27,631 nucleotides of DNA from Lingula anatina (lineage: Eukaryota; Brachiopoda; Lingulata; Lingulida; Lingulidae). The stretch is taken from the NCBI RefSeq assembly GCF_001039355.2, contig NW_019776105.1, positions 84,622-112,252 of the forward strand, in the 5' to 3' direction. Below are positions 19,901 to 27,580 of the stretch, one piece after another (position 1 is the stretch's first letter; the number at the start of each line of letters is the position of its first letter). The notes beneath the pieces are model-generated. The model saw nothing but the letters and a program-made list of their open reading frames with translations. It did no database searches and had not been told where the DNA came from. The translations under genes and the position numbers were made by a program.

Positions 19901-22351
19901 TAGAGTATTCATGTACCCAGTACCTTCAAATTTACAGAATCATAAGTAAAGTAAAGAAGTTGATTCGACTCGTGTCTGGCTTTTATTCATCGTATTCTAG
20001 CACGGCTAAGTGAGGTTTATATATTTGTGGCCCTAATTCAGATTGGCTGGAGACATTCTCACATTGAGGAGGATACATCCAAGGCAGGGGCGTAACCAGG
20101 CATACGCACGGATGCACTGTGCGTACAATTTTTTGAGCCAACCATGATATTATTCTCCATAAATTCAGTGTATTTTTCACGGAATATAATCGTATCTGTG
20201 AATTTTCAAAATCTGTGCGTACAATTTTAAAAGGTCTGGTTACGCCCCTGCAAGGTGCTGCGTGTGGTGCTGAAATCTAGCATATGAACAATATCTTTGG
20301 AGATCTATTAATCTATCTTATAAGTCAAATCAAACCTCTTCCGTATGAACAATCGTTTCTCAGTTGATATTCACGACACAATGTAGGCCTACTCCTGGTC
20401 ATCGCGTTGGTCTGCTAGGACCCCAGACTGTACTTACCTATTAGCATACACTTTGTCGTTACTATCACAGACTTGGTATGCTAGGACTCCAGTCTGTACT
20501 TACCTATTAGCATACACTTTGCCGTTACTATCACAGACTTGGACCGCTAGGACTCCAGACTGCACTTGCCTATTAGCATACACTTTGCAGTTACTATCAC
20601 AGACTTGGACCGCTAGGACTCCAGACTGCACTTGCCTAGTAGAATACACTTTGCCGTTACTATCACAGACTTGGACCGCTAGGACTCCAGACTGTACTTA
20701 CCTATTAGCATACACTTTGCCGTTACTATCACAGACTTGGACCGCTAGGACTCCAGACTGTACTTACCTATTAGCATACGCTTTGTCGTTACTTTCACAG
20801 ACTTGGACCGCTAGGACTCCAGACTGTACTTACCTATTAGCATATGCTTTGTCGTTACTATCACAGACTTGGACCGCTAGGACTCCAGACTGTACTTACC
20901 TATTAGCATACACTTTGCCGTTACTATCACAGACTTGGACGCCAGCTGTCAGCGTCTTGCTGCAATCTTCTCTAAGTATGTGGTAGCACAGCCAGGTATT
21001 GAGGGCCCGCTTTGCTGGGACAGCTGGGGTAGTGTCTATAATACGGGGTGGTTTCGTAGGTTTATTACGTAGACAGCTCCTCAGGTTCCAGTTTAACCGC
21101 AGTCGTGGGTTGATGCACTTGGCGGTGTCAAACTCACACCTTGGACAGAGTGTTAGCTTAGTTATTGTCTACACCCATGAATGCTCTTGTATTAAGTACA
21201 ATTTTGGTACAAATGAAGACAAACCATTTAAAAGCTAAAGGCTAAAAATACAAAGTGAATCTGAACAAAACGAATATACGTACATATACAAACTATTTAT
21301 ATGGATGAGTTTTGGAAAAATAGTATTAAAAATTTCTTGAGGACACTTTCAATTGTGATGTTGTATATATTGGTATACATATAGTTGTGTAAGCTAATAA
21401 CTGAAGGCGGTTGCCATTTATTAACATGATGTCCGAGTTTTCATTGATCCAATATTAAATCTGTGTTTTTCCTTACCTGCTTCTGTAGATGTTTCTGTCG
21501 TTGCCGCACAACATGAGATTTGGCACCTTCCATGTTTTCGGGCATCCCTCCTGAACAATCCTGCAGACTTTGGGGCTGTGGGTGGGGTTCACACGATAGG
21601 GGTGTTTGGTAGGTCTCGTAGTGTTAATGTACAGCTGACCAGTCTTATTGCACTTCTGGTAGATCAGACTTATCTTTGCATCATCAGCGCAGGCTGCTTT
21701 GTAAAACTCGCATCTAGAAAAAATATACAAGAGTAAAAAGAAATGATACGATGCTCTCTAAGTCAATGAAAATGACCCGTTACAAATATAAACAGTGATT
21801 GATGGTGTTATTATTTTTTTTGTTAGTGCTCAATAACTTTTTCTGGCGTGAGTCTAAATGACATGATGGTGTGGTACAGCATTTGATTCTCAATTACGAT
21901 CAACTGATATGTGACTTTTTAACTTATTAAACATAAATGGACTTTCACAAACGAGATAATTCAACAAATGCTTGGTTAATGAAATAGGAATACATTGTTC
22001 AACATCTCTGTTCAATACCCGTGAGCGTGCTCCTGCAGGTTGTCGTCACATATCTTGACAGTTGTGAACCTACTGCTGACTTGGGAGCAGTCCGTGTCTG
22101 CGGTGTAGTGCTCACATATCGTCTCTATGCCTTTAGGATAGCTGGTCGGTATTTTGGCGGCCGTGGCCACACCTACATAAAGAAATAAAATGTTAAAATG
22201 ACAAGGTGTTTCTCATCAACACGATTGTAACGTTTGGAAAAGTGTAAACTAATTTAAATTAGTATAACGTAGACGGAGGGTTATTACACATAATAGCGCT
22301 TGTAAGAGCTAACCGACCTGCTGCAAGCAGAACAACTACCACAGAGTTCAT
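16860..22351 (-). CDS. Secreted multi-Kazal-domain protein, 9 coding exons (whole gene model)
   Basis: The joined exons are 22318-22351, 22019-22172, 21477-21713, 20900-21139, 19588-19803, 19230-19359, 17716-17852, 17145-17357 and 16860-16992. Together they give 497 codons ending in TAA, and every intron is GT-AG. Residues 1-16 look like a signal peptide. Six Kazal-like domains follow at about 31-84, 113-164, 193-242, 263-318, 353-403 and 423-478. All 36 cysteines fall in these domains, six each, with an invariant C3-x10-C4-x6-C5 spacing typical of follistatin-type Kazal domains. The C2-C3 loop is 10-12 residues, longer than the usual 7. Short DGSGSGSG linkers follow domains 4 and 6. The position equivalent to P1 (C2+2) is Q, K, K, R, E, R in domains 1-6. 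From family knowledge this suggests an extracellular serine-protease inhibitor; a matrix or signalling role is equally possible. I do not recognise a named orthologue. Confidence 0.87.
17145..17357 (-). CDS. Kazal gene exon 8: end of domain 5, start of domain 6 (module B3)
   Basis: The acceptor is CTGTCACAG| and the donor AG|GTGAGT; both ends are phase 2. It encodes residues 384-453. It starts CEFYKARC, continues AGADIGDHWKVC and ends VCGSDGRVYKT. Domain 6 begins with C423, C432 and C444. The C2 loop reads CPRRW, with Arg at the position equivalent to P1. It is almost the same as exon 5 apart from the linker, where exon 5 carries one extra codon. Confidence 0.92.
17716..17852 (-). CDS. Kazal gene exon 7: first half of domain 5 (module A3)
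   Basis: The acceptor is TTCAAAG| and the donor AG|GTAAAA. It enters in phase 0 and leaves in phase 2. It encodes residues 338-382: an acidic lead-in VPEVEEARRD, then WLC, DC and VCDADGKVYKN (C353, C362, C373). The C2+2 residue is Glu, so this domain is unlikely to inhibit trypsin-like enzymes in the standard way. It matches the 3' half of exon 4. Its 5' end and acceptor are repeated upstream on the minus strand as a ~84-bp array (17801-18290). I chose this acceptor because only this copy continues into the rest of the exon and a donor. Confidence 0.88.
17801..18290 (-). repeat. ~84-bp array of exon-7 5' end plus splice acceptor
   Basis: Units start near 17801, 17886 and 17970, and a fourth partial unit lies at 18234-18290. 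The first unit is the real start of exon 7. The second keeps an acceptor (TTTAAAG|) and an open frame for the first ~20 residues, but has no continuation to a donor. The third is frameshifted. A MITE (18064-18230) separates the third and fourth units, so the array predates that insertion. Confidence 0.85.
18064..18230 (-). mobile_element. MITE, family A, copy 2 (in intron 6 of the Kazal gene)
   Basis: The ends read CAGGCCCGTAGCCAG and, at the right, GGCAACGGGCCTG. The body is the reverse complement of the element at 3179-3337, sharing the inner stretch around ATTTTACCCAGAGTGGAC. There is no coding capacity. No clean target-site duplication is visible. It has split the exon-7 acceptor array. 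Confidence 0.82.
18582..18682 (+). repeat. Two-copy direct repeat in intron 6
   Basis: A 46-bp block starting AGGTGACTGACAGGATGTAC occurs at 18582-18627 and 18637-18682 (offset 55), separated by a short TA run. The copies are essentially identical, so the duplication is recent. Confidence 0.9.
19173..19201. repeat. 11-bp-stem hairpin just downstream of the exon-6 donor
   Basis: AAGGAGTTATA and TATAACTCCTT flank a 7-nt loop. On the gene's strand it starts about 30 nt into intron 6. Confidence 0.75.
19230..19359 (-). CDS. Kazal gene exon 6: end of domain 4 and Gly-Ser linker (module C2)
   Basis: The acceptor is ATCCAG| and the donor GAG|GTACGT. It enters in phase 2 but leaves in phase 0, the only phase-0 junction in the gene. 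It encodes residues 295-337: CSIEKAKC, then C6 at 318, then KPTKPP and a DGSGSGSGEGE linker. An alternative donor GTGAGG lies 5 bases upstream, but it would put exon 7 out of the Kazal reading frame. A hairpin with an 11-bp stem (19173-19201) sits about 30 nt into the following intron. Confidence 0.88.
19588..19803 (-). CDS. Kazal gene exon 5: end of domain 3, start of domain 4 (module B2)
   Basis: The acceptor is CATTGTAG| and the donor AG|GTTGGT; both ends are phase 2. It encodes residues 223-293. It begins CEFYKVRC, continues AGADIDDHWKVC (C6 of domain 3), and starts domain 4 with C263, C272 and C284. The C2 loop reads CPRSW, with Arg at the position equivalent to P1. The end reads VCGSDGKLYTS, a textbook Kazal signature. 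It is closely related to exon 8, consistent with a recent block duplication of exons 5-6 and 8-9. Confidence 0.92.
20085..20250. mobile_element. 166-bp MITE with perfect 15-bp terminal inverted repeats (intron 4)
   Basis: The ends are CAGGGGCGTAACCAG (20085-20099) and CTGGTTACGCCCCTG (20236-20250). Both are flanked by CAAGG (20080-20084 and 20251-20255), a 5-bp target-site duplication. Subterminal TGTGCGTACAATTTT is repeated inside. The CAGGGGCG terminus resembles hAT-like non-autonomous elements, but the 5-bp duplication is short for hAT. It lies just downstream of the 66-bp array on the gene's strand. Confidence 0.9.
20406..20940 (-). repeat. 66-bp minisatellite made of exon end plus splice donor, 8 copies
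   Basis: The period is exactly 66 bp: the donor core at 20431 recurs to 20893, a distance of 7 x 66. On the minus strand each unit has 41 bases of exon 4 (encoding VQVCDSNGKVYAN), a donor and about 25 bases of intron. The rightmost unit is the functional exon end. The others lie in intron 4. Most units keep GTAAGT, but two (around 20569 and 20635) have GCAAGT instead. Units vary by single bases. The plus-strand open reading frame through the array is a by-product of the 66-bp period. Confidence 0.93.
20900..21139 (-). CDS. Kazal gene exon 4: fused C1-A2 module
   Basis: The acceptor is GTCCAAG| and the first downstream donor reads AG|GTAAGT; both ends are phase 2. It encodes residues 143-221. 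The 5' half (CEFDTAKC to the KPTKPP motif) completes domain 2 and matches exons 6 and 9. The 3' half (WLC to VCDSNGKVYAN) starts domain 3 and matches exon 7. It is therefore one exon where the later repeat has two. The exon's last 41 bases and its donor are the ancestral unit of the 66-bp array immediately downstream on the minus strand. Running past the first donor meets an in-frame TAA inside the donor itself (AGG TAA), so only this donor keeps the protein open. Confidence 0.87.
21477..21713 (-). CDS. Kazal gene exon 3: end of domain 1, start of domain 2 (module B1)
   Basis: The acceptor is TTCTAG| and the donor AG|GTAAGG; both ends are phase 2. It encodes residues 64-141. It opens with CEFYKAAC (C4 and C5 of domain 1), supplies C6 at residue 84, then has a Thr/Pro-rich linker, and starts domain 2 with C113, C120 and C132. 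The C2 loop reads CPKTW, placing Lys at the position equivalent to P1. The end reads LCGNDRNIYRS, a slightly altered CGxDGxxY signature. It aligns with exons 5 and 8, the other B modules. Confidence 0.88.
22019..22172 (-). CDS. Kazal gene exon 2: first half of Kazal domain 1 (module A1)
   Basis: The exon runs from acceptor TATGTAG| to donor GG|GTATTG; it enters in phase 1 and leaves in phase 2. It encodes residues 13-62. These hold the end of the signal peptide and then three cysteines (C31, C40, C53) forming the N-terminal half of Kazal domain 1. The fourth cysteine is the first full codon of exon 3. The Kazal signature is weak here: the usual VCGSDG is ICDDN and the Tyr is missing, so this is the most diverged A module. 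The base at 22072 differs from its counterpart at 24084, a synonymous AGT/AGC Ser change. Confidence 0.8.
22318..22351 (-). CDS. Kazal gene exon 1: start codon and signal peptide
   Basis: The ATG lies at 22351-22349 and starts MNSVVVVLLAAG, a short N-terminus with a hydrophobic core. The exon ends in phase 1 (one base of a Gly codon) at a donor reading G|GTCGGT, which is weaker than the other donors of the gene. Together with the first residues of exon 2 (VATA|AK) it makes a plausible 16-residue secretory signal with an A-x-A type cleavage site. An identical copy lies at 24330-24363 in the duplicated segment. Confidence 0.75.
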
Positions 22352-22400
22352 CTTGCACTATTCTGCTGTGGACAACTCCACACGGAGGAACTGGCTGTAT

Positions 22401-22414
22401 TCTATATTATAGAA
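22401..22414 (-). promoter_or_regulatory. Possible TATA-like element of the Kazal gene
   Basis: On the minus strand the sequence reads TTCTATAATATAGA, 50-63 nt before the ATG. If used, transcription would start about 20-25 nt before the ATG, giving a very short 5' leader. A second AT-rich stretch (TATTATA) lies 20-30 nt further upstream. The same sites occur at 24413-24426 in the duplicated segment. AT-richness makes chance matches likely. Confidence 0.35.
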
Positions 22415-22951
22415 CTGGTTGTATTCTATAATACTGGGGGTGTGCAGCGTGAAGGCGGAGATAACCAAGCCTCTAGAGCCACATCTGCCGTGTTTCACAT
22501 GTGTCATCCACTGATCGGATTACAGAGGATGGAACTAGTTAGATCTGGCTAAAGATCTAGTTTGTGCCCTATGTTCACCGATGTAATAAGTCGAACAGTT
22601 ACAGATAACAGGGTTTTGATACTCAAAATCAAAAGAGTTCCATATGCTGACTTCTGTATCAAAAGTCAGCCACATTTTCTCATACCAGTTTTCAGAAAGT
22701 TAGACACAGTCTCAAAAACTATAACCCATCAACGTGTTTCCCAGCTAAAATCTGGACCCTTTTTGGTTCAAGTTCAGGTGAAAAATCTAAGCTAAGTTTG
22801 CTATGTTATGTACGTCTGATACTTTTGCCCCTAAAATTTTTTTCCTACGCTCTGTGCTTTCTAGACCCATATGGTGTATCGAGTGACCATATCTATAGCC
22901 ATGAGTCATTAGTGCTTTACCTACCACAGCCATTTAATCACTAGAGATCAA

Positions 22952-22952
22952 N
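22952..22952. other. Single ambiguous base (N) at the junction of the 2011-bp copies
   Basis: This is the only N in the window, and it falls exactly between the end of copy 1 and the start of copy 2. That is what is expected where two overlapping contig ends were joined without being merged. Confidence 0.9.
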
Positions 22953-24963
22953 GCCAGCTGTCAGCGTCTTGCTGCAATCTTCTCTAAGTATGTGGTAGCA
23001 CAGCCAGGTATTGAGGGCCCGCTTTGCTGGGACAGCTGGGGTAGTGTCTATAATACGGGGTGGTTTCGTAGGTTTATTACGTAGACAGCTCCTCAGGTTC
23101 CAGTTTAACCGCAGTCGTGGGTTGATGCACTTGGCGGTGTCAAACTCACACCTTGGACAGAGTGTTAGCTTAGTTATTGTCTACACCCATGAATGCTCTT
23201 GTATTAAGTACAATTTTGGTACAAATGAAGACAAACCATTTAAAAGCTAAAGGCTAAAAATACAAAGTGAATCTGAACAAAACGAATATACGTACATATA
23301 CAAACTATTTATATGGATGAGTTTTGGAAAAATAGTATTAAAAATTTCTTGAGGACACTTTCAATTGTGATGTTGTATATATTGGTATACATATAGTTGT
23401 GTAAGCTAATAACTGAAGGCGGTTGCCATTTATTAACATGATGTCCGAGTTTTCATTGATCCAATATTAAATCTGTGTTTTTCCTTACCTGCTTCTGTAG
23501 ATGTTTCTGTCGTTGCCGCACAACATGAGATTTGGCACCTTCCATGTTTTCGGGCATCCCTCCTGAACAATCCTGCAGACTTTGGGGCTGTGGGTGGGGT
23601 TCACACGATAGGGGTGTTTGGTAGGTCTCGTAGTGTTAATGTACAGCTGACCAGTCTTATTGCACTTCTGGTAGATCAGACTTATCTTTGCATCATCAGC
23701 GCAGGCTGCTTTGTAAAACTCGCATCTAGAAAAAATATACAAGAGTAAAAAGAAATGATACGATGCTCTCTAAGTCAATGAAAATGACCCGTTACAAATA
23801 TAAACAGTGATTGATGGTGTTATTATTTTTTTTGTTAGTGCTCAATAACTTTTTCTGGCGTGAGTCTAAATGACATGATGGTGTGGTACAGCATTTGATT
23901 CTCAATTACGATCAACTGATATGTGACTTTTTAACTTATTAAACATAAATGGACTTTCACAAACGAGATAATTCAACAAATGCTTGGTTAATGAAATAGG
24001 AATACATTGTTCAACATCTTTGTTCAATACCCGTGAGCGTGCTCCTGCAGGTTGTCGTCACATATCTTGACAGTTGTGAACCTGCTGCTGACTTGGGAGC
24101 AGTCCGTGTCTGCGGTGTAGTGCTCACATATCGTCTCTATGCCTTTAGGATAGCTGGTCGGTATTTTGGCGGCCGTGGCCACACCTACATAAAGAAATAA
24201 AATGTTAAAATGACAAGGTGTTTCTCATCAACACGATTGTAACGTTTGGAAAAGTGTAAACTAATTTAAATTAGTATAACGTAGACGGAGGGTTATTACA
24301 CATAATAGCGCTTGTAAGAGCTAACCGACCTGCTGCAAGCAGAACAACTACCACAGAGTTCATCTTGCACTATTCTGCTGTGGACAACTCCACACGGAGG
24401 AACTGGCTGTATTCTATATTATAGAACTGGTTGTATTCTATAATACTGGGGGTGTGCAGCGTGAAGGCGGAGATAACCAAGCCTCTAGAGCCACATCTGC
24501 CGTGTTTCACATGTGTCATCCACTGATCGGATTACAGAGGATGGAACTAGTTAGATCTGGCTAAAGATCTAGTTTGTGCCCTATGTTCACCGATGTAATA
24601 AGTCGAACAGTTACAGATAACAGGGTTTTGATACTCAAAATCAAAAGAGTTCCATATGCTGACTTCTGTATCAAAAGTCAGCCACATTTTCTCATACCAG
24701 TTTTCAGAAAGTTAGACACAGTCTCAAAAACTATAACCCATCAACGTGTTTCCCAGCTAAAATCTGGACCCTTTTTGGTTCAAGTTCAGGTGAAAAATCT
24801 AAGCTAAGTTTGCTATGTTATGTACGTCTGATACTTTTGCCCCTAAAATTTTTTTCCTACGCTCTGTGCTTTCTAGACCCATATGGTGTATCGAGTGACC
24901 ATATCTATAGCCATGAGTCATTAGTGCTTTACCTACCACAGCCATTTAATCACTAGAGATCAA
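22953..24963 (-). repeat. 2011-bp tandem segment, copy 2 (probable second allele)
   Basis: This carries exon 1 (24330-24363), exon 2 (24031-24184), exon 3 (23489-23725) and a truncated exon 4 (22953-23151). Exon 4 lacks its last 40 bases and its donor because it stops at the N. As drawn it cannot make a complete product. The sequence upstream of 24963 is unique, so the true 5' flank of the gene is probably the one to the right of this copy. Confidence 0.93.
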
Positions 24964-25007
24964 GAAAAAAATCCAGGTGTGCCTTTTTGATTGGATTGCA
25001 ACGAAAT
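24964..25007. other. Unique sequence bordering the duplicated segment
   Basis: The first bases beyond copy 2 (AGAAAAAAATCCAGG...) have no counterpart beside copy 1, where the sequence stops at the N. Confidence 0.7.
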
Positions 25008-26095
25008 CGGGACCCGGTTGCACCAACCGGTCGTTAGTTAGGCGTAGCAGTTGCGCCGGCGTAAATCCAGCACAAAACGCTACGCCCAACAGTTGCACCA
25101 AACTGGAATAGTATTTACGTCGGTCTTAACATAGTCGTTAATTTACGCCTGCCAGTTTGGTGGTGTAAGTCGGTCGTAGCTCCTTTTCCACTATAATTAG
25201 GCTGGCACAGAGAGAGTTTGGTGACAATTTTCGTAGTTAACGTAGAAAATGTGGGTTGTTATTTGTTTGTCTCTTCCACAAAGCTTCCTCCTTTATAACT
25301 GAGCAGTGGCTTGGATTTTAAAACACAAACACACACACACACACACACACATACATTTTTTCTTCACATTTTATATTATTCATATTTTACGATGGATTAA
25401 CATAGAGGCGAAAGCTTAGAATATCAACATTTTAAGGCTCATATCATATGTGTATTTCTTTACAAGATGTAGGCTCGCTTAATTTTAATAATATCACATG
25501 ATGTAACTATGCATAAGTAGGTCATAAAATTGTTGACACTGTTTAAAAATTATAAAAAAGAAAACAATGTTGGCGTTAAAGGTGCAATTTTGGCAATATT
25601 TTCAGACTCAAAAGTTTGAATAACAAATGTGAAGGTGTTCAAATCCATTATCTGGAATACGTACTGCATTCAAGCGTTTTTCGCATTTTCAACAGGCATC
25701 AAACAAATCAATCAATCAAAGATGTTAATTTTTTAATCATACTATAATAATATATTGATTCTGAATACATTTACAATTTATTGCTATACATTGTGTTTAT
25801 TTATGTCGTCATCCTATTATGACTGCAGCTGCGAACTCCTCATTTGCCCATTTACACCATCCAAGTATTGCTGGGCAGTGATGCAACGAAGCGTTACTCG
25901 GGCGTAGTTAATCTCGCTTCCATAACTCGCCCATACTCGCCCAGTATAATACATTGTAGCCTCTATGTGATATCGCTATTCGCAATACGCGATGCTTTCG
26001 AGTTACGGGGCCCTGGTGCACGGACGCCAGATGTTGCGGTTTACGACAGTCGTGTCCGAGTAAATTTACGCCCCGTTAGTGTAACCGGACCCAGG
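25008..26095. mobile_element. Possible 1.1-kb terminal-inverted-repeat element
   Basis: The left end GGGACCCGGTTGCACCAAC and the right end GTGTAACCGGACCCAGG are imperfect inverted repeats. GCGTAAATTTAC-like blocks lie inside both ends. The left 200 bp also contain inner inverted repeats (TTGCACCAAACTGG against CCAGTTTGGTGGTGTAA). No transposase and no clear target-site duplication are seen; it could be two separate related insertions. Confidence 0.45.
25329..25352 (+). repeat. (CA)n microsatellite
   Basis: A run of about 12 CA units. Confidence 0.95.
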
Positions 26096-26301
26096 AGTAA
26101 TACTCTACGTTTTGATGTTGCAGTCTCCATAAATCTAGTACTGAGAGTTCTCTTTCAGTCGTAAAATCTCGTCTAACTTTGGGATTATTTACCTTACTGT
26201 AGTTATAAAAATGTAACTCGGTGTTTTGAACTAAATTGAAGCTGCCGTATATATATCGAAATCTCATTGGATGTTTCCAATAATATAACAGCGATATTTG
26301 T

Positions 26302-26341
26302 AAAATAAATAAATAAATAAATAAATTATAATAATAATAAA
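26302..26341 (+). repeat. (AAAT)n / (TAA)n microsatellite
   Basis: About six AAAT units followed by TAA triplets. Confidence 0.9.
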
Positions 26342-27499
26342 AAGAAAAAACGGGGCTGTTTCTATTTGGTCCATATACATTAATCAGAAATAACGAATAA
26401 ATTTCATCTACGAGAAAATCAACTACCATACAATTACTCATGTTATCACATGCATCATTTAAACTTTTATACTAAAATTTGTTATTGAAGAGTATGGCAG
26501 TACCTCTAGAGCACGATCTTTCTGAGATAATGAGGATTTCGCCCCCCCCCCCCTCAATTGACTTTAGTCATTTTTTATAAGTTGAGTCTCTTGAGGGCAA
26601 TATGCTGAATTATCTTTTTGCTTCAAATAATTGAGCACGTCTCTTCTCTTTTGTAACCCCCCCAGCCACCTGCAGTATAAGCTAACAATTGCAATACTTG
26701 ATGAAGTGGACCATATCAAATAGACAGTGACTAAAGGAATAATTGTGTTGGGTTAGGTTTTACGAATCAATTGAATTTTGTGTCTTTATTTTTAAAACTG
26801 CACTGCACCATATTGAACTGTAGTACTGCTGGTCACTAAAAAAGTACAAAATTACCTTACAAAATACAAAAAATACCTTACAATATTCCTTATAAATAAA
26901 ACAATAGTCCTTATAAAATAAGTACATGAAATTAATATAAAACTTACAAAAGTGTAGAGGAAAACTTCTGCTACACCCTCTCTGGTCTGAGTCTGGTCTG
27001 AGTGTCTTTGTTCTGAGTGAAGATGAATGTGTCCCAGTCACGAGTGAGCATATTCAAACGATACACCTGAGTGGCATAGTGAGCAGTGATCAGATTAGTG
27101 AGCTTATTTATTCCAGCTCGTCTGGGGTTCACTGCGCAGAGATACAGTAATTACTTATCGCTGCAACACTAAATTAATTATATCACTTCAAAAAATAATT
27201 TAGTTAAACAACACATTTCTTGACAAATCTTAACTTATGAAATATGTTAATACTGTAACTAAACTGAAGGTAATAAAAAAAAGCAGACTTATATAACATC
27301 ATCAGTGACATAATACTATAATCCATATACAATGTTTCACAAGCAGTTTAGAACAATTATACGTACATCCTTAATAGGAATTAATAAACCCAATTTTCTA
27401 ACAGATATTTCTACCACAACTTCTTTGCTTTTAGTGTTTCCCAATTTTGCTAAATGAAAGTATTATCTGCACCATCATCCAAAAAAACCTACAGTCTTG
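26342..27499. other. No recognisable feature
   Basis: AT-rich. It contains C-runs at about 26542-26553 and 26657-26663 that may mark a decayed MITE, but no ends can be defined. Confidence 0.5.
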
Positions 27500-27580
27500 G
27501 AATGGGTTCACACAGATTTAGATCGATCCATCTGTATCGATCTGGGGGTTCACTCTAAATTGCTGTCAGCTTCCGGGTTA
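27500..27580 (+). repeat. Dispersed ATCGATC repeat, copy 3, abutting the TTAGGG tract
   Basis: ATGGGTTCACACAGATTTAG, then ATCGATCCATCTGTATCGATCT, then CTCTAAATTGCTGTCAGC. The TTAGGG array begins where the 6.4-kb copy reads CCGGCTTA, so the array may have grown from the element's own end. Confidence 0.7.

Larger units (their letters stand above)
20941..22951 (-). repeat. 2011-bp tandem segment, copy 1 (promoter and exons 1-4 of the Kazal gene)
   Basis: This segment recurs at 22953-24963 with a constant offset of 2012. I found only two differences by eye: 22008/24020 (C/T, in intron 2) and 22072/24084 (A/G on the plus strand, synonymous in exon 2). The copies meet at the single N. Copy 1 is the one joined to the downstream exons. 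Confidence 0.95.

Noticed and set aside
20406-20940. CRISPR-like array
   Set aside because: Repeats are contiguous 66-bp units with no unique spacers, in a eukaryotic intron.
20453-20986. 177-codon plus-strand open frame with a 22-residue repeat
   Set aside because: It is antisense to exon 4 and exists because the 66-bp array period is divisible by three; there is no signal for a real protein.
20999-23250. Identical 79-codon plus-strand frames at 20999-21238 and 23011-23250
   Set aside because: They are antisense shadows of exon 4 in the two copies.
22953-24363. A second, independent Kazal gene
   Set aside because: Near-identical copy ending mid-exon at the N; better explained as the other allele of the same 5' half.
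22562-24807. Identical 77-codon plus-strand frames at 22562-22795 and 24574-24807
   Set aside because: They are identical only because they lie in the duplicated 2011-bp segment; they sit in the gene's upstream flank and show no domain.
25844-26164. 106-codon plus-strand frame
   Set aside because: It crosses the right end of the possible TIR element and has no recognisable domain.
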